Shown one piece after another: positions 54,041-64,000 of a stretch of 64,000 nucleotides of DNA. The notes below the pieces were generated by a model. The model worked only from the letters and a program-made list of their open reading frames with translations. It was not told where the DNA came from and did no database searches. The position numbers were made by a program, and so were the translations under genes. Positions within the stretch are counted from its first letter, which is position 1, and the number at the start of each line of letters is the position of its first letter. The stretch lies in assembly GCA_029204225.1 (NCBI GenBank), contig CM055095.1, positions 67,667,940-67,731,939 on the forward strand, given 5' to 3'. The DNA comes from Diphasiastrum complanatum (Eukaryota > Streptophyta > Lycopodiopsida > Lycopodiales > Lycopodiaceae).

Positions 54041-54272
54041 TAGACGTTGTGCACGCACCGAGAAATCTGACATTGCTCCGATTTCTAGCAAATCATGTAT
54101 CATTATTTAAGAGAGAAAGTGCAAAGCAAGGAGGTATCATTAGTCTACTGCAGGACAGAATCAATGGCAGCAGATTACTTCACAAAGGCCCTATCAAAGA
54201 TACATCATCTCAGATTCAACGACATGTTAAATCTGAAGATCAAAACTTTTCAGGATCCACATTAAGGGGGAG
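54041..54272 (+). pseudogene. Ty1/copia RNase H C-terminal end (right arm)
   Basis: Mirror of 35544-35775 with the same ESMAADYFTKALSK tail and stop before the purine tract. Confidence 0.8.
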
Positions 54273-54665
54273 TGTTGAAATTCGATGCTCAGCCTCAAAT
54301 CCATTTGTTAATGAGCATCTTGAAAACTTCACAAATCCCAGAAACAGAAGGCTCGAGTTTTTTCCAGAAGATCGAAAAATCCAGTATCGGATTTTTCCGA
54401 CCCAATGTAACTCTTGTCAAAAAGGAATTTTTCGACCCTGGATCGGATCGGATCGAGGATGCACATTTGTTTGATCCATCGTTTGAACTATTTTGCTGCT
54501 AATTGTACAAAGTCGATCCTGCTTCTGCTTCAAGTCGATGTATTGCATAGACAGTTCGACTTGTGTGAGTAAGACTGCATGCTATTATAGAGAGAGAATA
54601 TTTACATAGTATATGATGCTCAGGAATTGAATTCAGTTGAGTCGGAGTGAAGATTAACTCCAACA
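54273..54665 (+). mobile_element. Ty1/copia LTR, 393 bp (right arm)
   Basis: TGTTGAAATT to CTCCAACA, mirror of 35151-35543 and of the same length. Confidence 0.82.
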
Positions 54666-55352
54666 TATTTCAATGAACTTGATGGGAAGGCGAGAGGACT
54701 TATGTTGATTATATATGTAAAGCAGAGTGGAAACCATCTCTTGTACATGATGGTTGACTATATAGCACCGACATATATGATATGGTGTGTTGCTAAGAAG
54801 GAGTTTTGACGTAGCTTTTGGAGTAGTTACTCGGACACTAATATAATTTTGTAAGCTTTTAAAAAGGCAACTATGGGAGTGCCAATTATTATCAAGTCTC
54901 AAAGGATGGCGATTCCTAAACCCTATAATCATGCAAGGGATTCACTCTTGCATGTATGTGAAGTAAATCTAGAACCATATTGTTCATTTTTTTGTAAATC
55001 ATATTGTATTAGTGAACTTGATGAAACCATTTTTTTGATAGTGTTTAGTATTTATGTTTTTTTTGCATAATGTGTTGGTGTGGTTTGATGTTGCCTAATT
55101 TTACCTTGTTACGTTAGACATGCATAATGTATGCATGCTTGTGTAATGGTTGAAGTAATTGCTATTAGTCTGATTATTAAGGGAATGGTATAATTGCCCT
55201 TGTAGAGGAAAATTTTGAGATATTATTGGTGCACCGTGCAACTCCACATGTATGGTTGTTGGCATGCCAATTGGTTTAGTTCATGCAGGGTTGACGTTGG
55301 AATATAAGCCTATGATTTTATCAATGCAATCACTTTCGTACACTTTTGCCAC
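54666..55352. other. Arm DNA, mirror of 34464-35150
   Basis: No gene recognised; no indel relative to the left arm. Confidence 0.45.
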
Positions 55353-56290
55353 GTATCAAGCTTAAGCAAATTTCTGAATGAAGTTTTGTATGTTTTATTT
55401 AGATGAATATGAGAGCATAGCAGTGTGGTTTGCATTCAATGAGTATGTTAACACTGCAATGTACATAGGTCCAGACTCCCTGGTCATTATTAATTTTTCA
55501 TCAAAGCTTATTACATAGTACACATCATGGTTCAACTTTCAAGAGTACTAGGACAAGGCACAATACATTATATAGAGTAAATATGAGTGTGTAAACGTAA
55601 ACTAAAAGGTCTTGAAATCTTAAATAAAGAAATTTACAAAGGAAGACAAAAAAAAATTATGTAGGAAATAGAAGTTTAGAAATGGAAAGTTGTAGGATCT
55701 TAGACTTTCCACTAAAATTTGTGCAGTAAAAGTGATCCTATCCTTTTCGAAGTTAAGGACTAGGTATTCGTCATGACCTGCTGTAGCACTCCGTTGGAGC
55801 GGCGAGGGTGGCTACAGCACGTAGCCCACCATTGGATGATGAATACTAGACGTAGCAGTTGCATATCTACGGTGAAAATTAAAAACGTTTTAGAACCTCT
55901 ACTATGGCTCAAAATCTGCCTCATCCTAGCCAACCGGATGATGCCACATGTTCGATATCGCGCCTCACAAATGCTATGGATTCAAAAGGTGGAAAAACTA
56001 GGATTCTCATAACTCCAATTTTATAGTAGATTTTAGTAGGGTATAAGTGGCAAGAGGTTTTTCCCAAGCACTAGTGTTTATGTTCCATCCTTAACCGAAT
56101 TTCCTTTGGATCAGGACCCGACCCAGTTATACCCTGATGGGGCCACCCCGAACTAGCTGGTACAATGTGAAATTGGGAGCGAGCGAGCGAGGATGCAAGC
56201 CATATAGATAGAAGAGGAGCAGTTAGAGTGATATGGATCGACGGATTTGCAAATATATATGGCGATCCAAAGAAAGCTTTCAAATGTGTT
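55353..56290 (-). repeat. Module X, copy 3 (right arm, inverted)
   Basis: Mirror of 33526-34463, joined to the CFM2-like N-terminus as in the left arm, with the same shortened palindrome. Confidence 0.92.
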
Positions 56291-59103
56291 TGAGTTTTCT
56301 TTCCAGAATCAGTCATTTTCTCAAATGACACGCAGTAGGGCTAAGAATGATGTCAGTGAGGCTACTGCCATGCCTATAATTTCTCTTCAAATTCTCATCA
56401 TTATCAGCTTAGTCCAAAACAATCAATGCAAGTTTCTAGCTCTTCTCGGGAGAAAGAGGAAGGTTCAGCCATTTCTGGGATTGCAGAAAAGCTACGTAGC
56501 ATAAAAGACCTTAGCCATACCAAAGTAGGGCTTCAGCAGCAACAAAGTATTCATCGACTTCCGAGCCCACTCTTTGTTCCAGCTGTGGGAGAGCCTTTCT
56601 TCCCTTACCTTGATAAGAGCTGGAGCACTCCTGATCATCCGATTCCTGCACCAGGAAGTTCTCAATCATTGGAAACGGACTGCAAGTTTCCTTGGGAGAG
56701 AGCTGCTGCAGATGCAATTGGAACTGATAAGGCCCCTCTACACAAACCCGAAAGCGTGAAGCCTCCATCTTTGGCGGAGCTTCTCATCCCACAGCCAGAG
56801 CTGAGGAGACTGAGAACTCTTGGTATCCGACTCGAGAAACGCTTGAAAATCGGTAGACTTGGAGTCACAGATGGTATTGTGGCTGGCATCCATGAGCGCT
56901 GGCGTAATTCTGAAATAGTAAAAGTGAAATGTGAGTGTCCTTCAGCTTTGAACATGAGGAAGATTCACCAAGACTTGGAGAGAAAGACTGGAGGGTTGGT
57001 GATTTGGAGATCTGGAGGTGCAGCAATGGTATACAGAGGTAAGGATTATAGTGGCCCAGCTCCTAAGGCGATGATTGACAGTGTTTCATTAGAAGAAGTA
57101 GAGGAGGTTTCATCCGAAGAAGAAGACAAAGAAGATGAAAATGAGGCTTCTTTTGATCCTGATTCCGAGCAAATTGCTATGGCGAACCCCTCAGAGCCAC
57201 AGGGCAATGATCTTGACTTATTTGCTTGTGATCTCGAGTATGAAACAGAAATGGATCATTTTTTGGACGATCTTGGACCTCGATACAAGGATTGGACTGG
57301 GAGCAAACGGCCTGTTCCTGTAGATGGTGATGTACTCCCTCCAGTTGAAGCTACCTTCAAACCACCTTTTCGGCTTTTGCCTTATGGAGTTCATCCAAAA
57401 CTAAGCAATGTAGAGATGACAAATCTCAGGAGACTTGCTAGATCACTGCAACCTCATTTTGCGCTTGGAAGAAATAGAGGTCATCAAGGATTGGCTATGG
57501 CTATTGTTAAGCTGTGGGAGAAATGCGAGGTCGCCAAAATTGCCGTGAAGAGGGGTGTGCAAAACACAAATGGCGAATTGATGGCCGAAGAGCTTAAGCT
57601 GCTCACAGGAGGTGTACTCCTTTCTAGAGATAGGGAGTTCATCACTTTATACAGAGGAAAAGATTTTCTTCCCCAGGCTTTGGCTGAAGTTCTTGCAGAG
57701 AGAGAAGCCATGACAAAAGCTCTGCTGGAACAAGAGGAGAGAGTAGGAAAAGAGAACATTGTGCACTCAGAAAGGAAAGAAGCTGGCGAGCTTATGCCAA
57801 CGTCATCTAGTATTGTGTCCCAAGCGTCAGAGGTCGAAGTGAATTCTAACATCTTGGTAAATCATGAGGAGCTGCCAAGAGACAGGATAGCTGCAATCAA
57901 AGCTGCGAGAGTACTCGAAGCTCAAAAAAAGCAGCGGCGACTGGCTGTTGCAGTACAGCGAAAAACAAAAGCGGAAGAAGAGTTAGGGAAAGTTCAGAAA
58001 CTACTAAAACCTTCCGATCCACCCGCTGACCGGGAGATGATATCTGATGAGGAGAAGCATATGTTTCGAAAATTAGGCCTCAAAATGAATGCATTTTTGC
58101 TTGTAGGTAGACGTGGAGTTTTTGATGGAGTCATTGAAAATATGCATTTGCATTGGAAGCACAGAGAATTGGTCAAATTAATCTACAAAGGAAAGAACAG
58201 AGCAGAAATTGAAGAAACTGCAAAAATGCTGGCACACGAAAGTGGAGGGATTCTAGTTGGGATTGTTCCGACATCGAAAGGCCAGGCTATCATAGTTTAT
58301 CGTGGAAAAAACTATCAAAGGCCACCAAGGCTAAGACCTGAGAATCTACTCACCAAAAGAGAGGCTTGAGAAAGGTTCACAGAGAGTCAACGACGTGAGT
58401 CTTTGGAGCGGCATATATTGCATTTGGAAAAGCAGATACATCACTTGAGGGATGATCTTGAAAATCAAGAAGGCAACATGCAGGAAAATGTTGCTGATAC
58501 TGATGGACTGGTGAGTGATTTGGTTTCAGGAAAGTGTTCTGAGCACATTGACGAGAGTAAACAAGAAGTGGAGATACTGCCAGCTGAAAAATCACATGCA
58601 GAGGAGGACAAAAATAAAGTGAAGGGCTTAAGGCAAAGAAAAAGGGTTTGGGTCCAATTTTTAGAGCTGATCCACTTACAAATAAGGAGAAATTGGTTTT
58701 GAGGAAGCAAGCACTTAAGCTGGCGAAACCTTGCCATTTCCATGTTGGGAAGAGTAATGTTGTGGGAGGAATTATCAGAGCCATACGAAGCTATTTCCAA
58801 CTTCATGCACTTGTGAAGATCGGTGTTAAGGGGAAAGCAAGGGGAACTGCTGTGGCAGAGATTGTGCAAGAAATAGAGGATGGGACAGGAGGAGTTCTGG
58901 TTTCTCAAGAGCCCTGTAAGCTAATATTTTATCGTGGCTGGCCAGAAGGGCAAGAGCAACCATCTTCAAGCTTGAGCACAGAAGAGATCTCATCTGATCT
59001 TATTGAGGCAATGAAGCTTGAAAGTGGAGATTTTGATCATGTTTATAGTTCCTATTCCAGTGAATTAGGTAACTCCCAGGTTGGAGAATATGCCGTAAAT
59101 TGA
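56259..59103 (+). pseudogene. CFM2-like: CFM2-like CRM-domain protein, broken (right arm)
   Basis: Mirror of the left-arm copy, with CRM1-CRM3 in one frame (ending 58369) and CRM4 in another (to 59103). It shares the TGA after LLTKREA and the frameshift before CRM4, and has an additional private 94-bp deletion at about 56375 that shifts the N-terminal frame (ATAMP joined to IISLQILI). I saw no amino-acid difference from the left arm across CRM1-CRM3. After the TGA this copy reads ERFTESQRRESLERH where the left arm has SQLRES, so the right arm probably keeps the ancestral Arg. CRM4 has Gly for Asp in SELGNSQ. Not functional as a full protein. Confidence 0.9.
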
Positions 59104-59515
59104 GGGATGCGGTAGCCGATGAACAGAGACAGACCAATGCAGCATCCCACTGAACTAGCTACTACAAAACTTACAATTGAAGCTAGTAAGTTGCAACGTT
59201 GGGGAAAACAGAACAAGTTTGTGGAATTGTGTTTGATTGAAAATTAATCTACTAGAACCTGGATCCACAACATTTGACATGTTCTAAAGCTCCAACTCAA
59301 CATCACTATTTTGCTTGCAGAAGACTATCAACCAAGCACCTCTATGTAGGGGGACTATCATGTAAAAAGAGAACATATTCTAAATCAATCATGTAAAGCT
59401 TTATTGGGACCAAAAGGATCTCTTTGTCTTCATAAATGAAAGTGTAACTCTCTTATATTACATTGAACTAAGTAGTTGTTAGTTACTTGATTATCTAAGT
59501 TATTTGCTTGCTCAT
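59104..59515. other. 3' flank of the CFM2-like copy (mirror of 30207-30618)
   Basis: No gene and no poly-A tail seen. Such a tail would have supported retroposition; its absence leaves that question open. Confidence 0.5.
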
Positions 59516-61041
59516 AAATAAACAATAACAAACATTGTACGTTTTCCATGGATCATTTTCAGATGAGATTATTGAAGCTCTGTAGTATTCTCTTGTGAAT
59601 GAAAGCCATGAAAAGGTCTCATGCACTCTATCGGCACAAATGGAAATGGTTTGTGAGTTCTGACCTTGGAATACAATGCTAATTGGTGGATATTGTCTTC
59701 TATTTTGAGTGTCTTGTGTCTTCAATGTTGATGCCATTGTTTCTATCCATATTTGAAATGAATATTTATATTTTGCAATGTTTCTTGGACTAGTAGGCAT
59801 ATACCATACTCGTTGCATTTAGAAAGCTTTCTGTGAGTATGATGGTTCTACAATCTACCATGATGTTTACATTAGACTCAATCAATGTTTATATTAGACT
59901 CAATCAATGAAGTGCTCCGGAGACTCATGGTGATGGACTATTGATTGTCATACATTTTTGTGAACATGATGGTTCTACAATCTACCATGATGTTTGTATT
60001 AGACTCAATCAATGAAGTGCTCCCACTCATGATGACGGGCTATTGATTGTGATACATTTAAATATAGTGTGTAGAAGAAGCATGGAAAGGATAGAAGTAT
60101 AATTTTAAGCTTGAGAAGAGACTTGTTAGTTTGAGATATGTCTCATGTGGTTGCTTATAAAGATCATTTTCAGTAGCAAGAAGTAAGACTACAAAGAATC
60201 CAACTTGGGCGAGCCCAACTTGAGCATGATGCCCAAACCCACCACATGTGGGAAGATAGATACCTCTTGTATAATGCTTCTTCGTATTATCAACTTGTGC
60301 CTATCGTATAATGACAATGCATGCCACTTCAGAGACTCTTTACTTGGTTTCACACTTCATACTTTGTCTTACATATTGGAATGACCCAACCATGAACCAA
60401 GATATGACACTAACATTCGGTGCACTATTAATGTTGCCTTGGCTCTTTGGTTTCTCGATTGGTTCTATGTAGTCATTGATTCTTGAATCTTGTGTGAATA
60501 CTGAAGACCTTGCCCATAACATAGGGGCCCCATACTTCAAGATAAATTTCTCAGTAACATGGGTATATGGTTTATGGAAGTGCCTTGATGATTGAGACAT
60601 CTTATTGGATTCATTCACGTATGAGGCATGCAAGCTTGCTTGTGACATGTGATGAAGCTCGTGTTTACTCTTGTACGAACATGTCAATAACACATGATGT
60701 ATACTTCAATTAAAATGTGCACATTAAAAACTAAGAGGATCTTATCTAGTTCGAATCGATCACTTCTTTGGGAAAGTTGTAACAACAACAATGAAAAATA
60801 CTATTCTTATTTTGCTTGTAGGCAGATGTTTGCTTAAATCGGTCTTTCACCCATATTGATAGCAAACAAAGATTTGGTTTCTATTTTCCTTACTTTATTG
60901 ATATGAACTAACTCCAATCATAACTTAACGCTTCTCAAGACAAAAGAAAAATATGGCTAGGAAGGGACTCAATTAGTTGCAAGCATATATTTATGGTAGT
61001 GCTAAAGTGAACTTGGGCTAAATAAAAATAAAAAATGTGTG

Positions 61042-61087
<46 letters not shown>

Positions 61088-61560
61088 AACGAGCAACAAT
61101 GCAAGTTGTATGAATAAGTATTCGAAGTGGCATCATCATAAAAATTCTACAAGGGATGTTACAAAAATCTTCTTGGGAGTGGCAACAAGGTCAAAACTAG
61201 GACCATGACAAGGTTTTGGAAAAACATATACTCGAGTAATTTGGAGAAGACAAAACTATTATGTCATTAACAAGGATTAGTCATTGTCTAGGTTCGCTAT
61301 ATTAAGGAAAGCATGGGAAGTTTAAGTTATATATGTACTATGAAGGTAACAATTTTAGACGATTATAGTTAATTTGTGACCAAAGTGGTGGCCCTAAGTC
61401 ATTAAGTGAAGAATTAGACTAGATGTGGGAGAAGTTGCCCGATACGTACTGATGATATGTGGCTTTGGGTTGTGGATAGATTAGTGAGTGGTTGGGCATT
61501 TAGTGAGACATTAGAATTAATAGTGGCCAGAACAATTATTGGATCTTTTGGACTACGTGA
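59516..61560 (-). repeat. Repeat block B, copy 3 (right arm)
   Basis: Mirror of 28166-30206. Retains the CTCGCCC bases that the left arm lost, and has the 43-bp (CT)n tract at 61044-61086. Confidence 0.92.
61044..61086. repeat. (CT)n microsatellite, 43 bp
   Basis: Right-arm version of the block B dinucleotide tract. Confidence 0.97.
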
Positions 61561-61981
61561 ACATCTGCGATCATCATAGCTAGATCTATAATTGTATTGA
61601 CTGTTGTTTAGATTCAAATGTCTAGAAAAAGATGCAAAGCAATCTAGGTGTTTGTTAAGATACATGTCATAAGTGCGAACAAAAGCAAAATAATCCCAAG
61701 CGTTGGAATGCGAGTCATCTCTAAAGTTAGATACACCATCCTTCTTCTGACAAATATAAAAAAGAAGGATCCTCGTCTCTCAACAATCTATTAGTTACCA
61801 TAAGTGTCTAACTTGCAAAGATCCAATCATGTGTTTTGCTCAACCGCTTTGCCAGACTTGCAACGCATGCACTCACATAACCTCTGTGAGAAGAAATTAG
61901 ATACAAGATTTCTTGAATATACTTCTCATTAGTAGGAATATCATCGTGACTTGTTGCTTTCACTATAGTGAGATTCAGATC
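61551..61981 (-). pseudogene. ANTH-domain clathrin assembly protein fragment (right arm)
   Basis: Mirror of 27745-28175 with the same conserved words (THDWI, FVRTYDMYL) and the same kind of stops. Both arms inherited one already dead fragment. Confidence 0.8.
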
Positions 61982-63733
61982 TGGAGCTCGTACTCATTAC
62001 TTAGTATGACTCTCATAGCAAAGCCCACAACATGTATGAAATTAGGTGGCATATCCTGCAGAGCAACCTCTTAATTTTCTCAGAATTTTCGGCCCACTCC
62101 AAAATCCTAGCATAACCTTTTTTCAAGGATCAAAAGCAGAGCCATAGAACGATCAGGGCCTCACCCACCAGCAAACAAAATGAAGAGAGAAATCCACAAC
62201 ACCGCAAGTCAATTTCATGCTTTTTCTTGTTGTTTCATGCACTACCGATGCATCAAAAAACATGAAGGTGAAGCAAAACAAGAAATTAATCATAAATTGA
62301 GAGAAAAAACATGAAGACAATGGCGTAGACGTAGTTGGTCAGGGACAGAGGAGATGGATTAGAGGCGGAGATGGTGATGGAGATGGAGATGGAGGAGGTG
62401 AGAAAGCAAAGGTGATGGTGTGTACTGAAGCAGGGACGGTTCTAATTGATGCATGCAAATGACAACCATATAATCATGCTTTAGAATATTACATGAAAAG
62501 CTCTCTTTTGCATTTGAATATTCAATAAAAGATTTTCTCTTTACATGAGGCACCTTTCGTACGTGCCTTAGATAGAAAAAGATATTCTTTTGCTATTTTA
62601 CATTGAGTTACATGTTGGGTAAATGAGCCCTTATCCAAGGTCCAAGCCTCGAAAGTTGAGACCAACACCACACTTTATCCTTTAACATTAACTTTCTTCC
62701 AAACTCCATTGACCGACCTCAACGCATAATACTGCATTTGCAAGACAGGCTTAAAAAATACATTATATTTGCTAAGAATAGTTTAAAGTTTAAGTTCTAA
62801 CCTGTACATATCTCTCATTGGTTAAGAACAATTTAAACCTAAATGAAAGCAATGAGGTGTCCGTCTTAGAGAGTCCACTAATGATGACTTTTTTTCTTTT
62901 TCTCTCGAAAATTTAACATGATGACTTTTCTTTAACTTTCCTTCGGCTCAGCCTCACCGAGGGTCACATACATTTCCATTGCACGAGGCACTGTGGAGTC
63001 CACACTGCACTTACTGAATTCTAACTTCACCAAAACCTAAAAACATTTCATGTGCATGTGTCAGGCCTGCCTGCCATTGCTTAAACCCTTATTATTAACT
63101 CCTGACTCAACTCAAAAAAGCGCATTGTTTTATGCTTATGAAAATGAACGAACATACACGTTACTTCGGGGGCGTAATGGACGACTCCGTGTAAGCAACA
63201 AGGGGAGGCGCGTGTCCTTTGTTCCTGGCTTCCTCGCTATGGCTATGGCTTTGATGAAAACTCTGCGCTGCTTCGCTTCGGGCTTTATTTCTGCGTAGTA
63301 ACACTGCTGCAGCGCTGCTGCTGCTGCCCACAAAATTGCTTTTCCATCGCATTTCTCAATGATAAAATGCTCACCAGCTCCCTTGCTCGAGCAGTTATCA
63401 GTCCATAAAATAGTATCCATGTTGCGATCATTTCTTTGCTTCCTTCCTTGATTCCGCACCCCATTGGCACAGTTATATTACATTCTCGTTTTTAGATGCT
63501 GATACTTTTATTCCCAGGAGCCAGATTTGTGTTTAGAAGAAACGGCAACGTTGCGGTAACGGTTGATCTAAGAAGATAGGTAGCCAAAAACACTGCTCAC
63601 TTGTGCTGTGCTGCTGATTCTTTGCAACGGTTTTCTCCATCGGTGCAGGGCTTCACATATTTCCTGAACCAGCTGTGTATCGTTTTGGAACCTGGCTTGA
63701 TCCGTTGTTGTAGCTTTCTGAAAAATTGAATTG
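61982..63733. other. Arm DNA, mirror of 25997-27744
   Basis: No additional gene recognised; includes the presumed 5' region of the small membrane protein gene that starts at 63734. Confidence 0.4.
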
Positions 63734-64000
63734 ATGGCAACAACTTTCTGTGCTGCAGCCTCCTGTAAGCCATCGCCTGTTGGCCCACTGATCTTACTTT
63801 GTTTGGTCGTTTTCTTCTGGATGCTGGTGCCGTGGTACTTTTCAGAAGAAGAATCCTCTCTGGTGGCCATGGCGGAGACAATGCAATCACTACCTTTTCC
63901 ACCTCTTATATTGTTACCAGTAGTGGGTTTAATATGCCTGCAATTTATGTTCACCCCCAGTAAATGTGTTCTCTCTTTTCTGTCCTCGGTTTCTTTTACA
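63734..64000 (+). CDS. Small membrane protein, 5' part (right arm, cut by window end)
   Basis: ATG at 63734 in the same TTGATGGCAACA context as the left-arm copy. The first 89 codons are inside the window, covering the first two hydrophobic segments. Its 3' end, and whether the arm continues past the stop codon, lie outside the window. Confidence 0.5.
   Translation, partial: MATTFCAAASCKPSPVGPLILLCLVVFFWMLVPWYFSEEESSLVAMAETMQSLPFPPLILLPVVGLICLQFMFTPSKCVLSFLSSVSFT

Larger units (their letters stand above)
53008..64000 (-). repeat. Right arm of the 11-kb inverted repeat (continues past the window)
   Basis: Reverse complement of 25730-36808 throughout. Private differences seen: a 94-bp deletion in the CFM2-like N-terminal part, and isolated substitutions (for example Gly for Asp near the CFM2-like C-terminus). 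At two block B sites where the arms differ (near 29514 and 29636), this arm agrees with copy 1, so the left arm carries the derived states there. Confidence 0.97.

Noticed and set aside
1-64000. CRISPR arrays, rRNA, tRNA genes or bacterial operons
   Set aside because: None seen. The repeats present are microsatellites, minisatellites or transposon repeats, and all recognised genes are plant nuclear or retrotransposon types.

Overview
The window is nuclear DNA of a land plant. The evidence is one intact DYW-class PPR gene (organelle RNA editing), a CFM2-like gene with four CRM domains (organelle group II intron splicing), and many Ty1/copia and Ty3/gypsy fragments, one copia element having a plant-type initiator-tRNA primer-binding site. 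The low gene density, the decayed nested retroelements and the intron-free PPR gene suggest a non-seed plant, perhaps a fern. That placement is inference, and no species can be named.

Layout. 1-6.6 kb: gypsy integrase remnant, a 2.1-kb repeat block (B, copy 1), an unknown retroelement-like ORF, a copia 3' end with its LTR, then the N-terminal part of a CFM2-like pseudogene. 6.6-9.8 kb: mostly featureless, with a few foldbacks and one possible broken small gene. 9.9-12.6 kb: the intact PPR-DYW gene (minus strand). 14.1-17.9 kb: a copia element on the minus strand with a second copia element nested inside it. 18.5-25.2 kb: gypsy fragments, a candidate small gene at 20.8 kb, minisatellites and a 532-bp hAT-like MITE.

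25.7-64 kb: the dominant structure is a very long inverted repeat. The left arm (about 25.73-36.81 kb) and right arm (about 53.01-64.0 kb, running off the window) are near-identical mirror images around a 16.2-kb spacer. Each arm carries, from the outside in, a small membrane-protein gene, a clathrin-assembly (ANTH) gene fragment, block B, a broken intron-free CFM2-like gene, a 0.94-kb module (X), and the 3' ends of two copia elements. The spacer holds gypsy pieces, two copies of a decayed coiled-coil ORF family (A1, A2) with a third copy of X between them, and a decayed element with a transposase-like gene converging on an acidic accessory gene. Next to that element's right end lie a four-unit palindromic repeat and a cluster of seven CACGTG sites.

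Apart from the PPR gene, and possibly the small membrane protein and the 109-residue ORF, almost everything recognisable is broken. The interest lies in the architecture: a large, probably recent inverted duplication carrying several captured gene pieces, older partial copies of the same modules elsewhere in the window, and an unclassified two-gene DNA transposon in the spacer.
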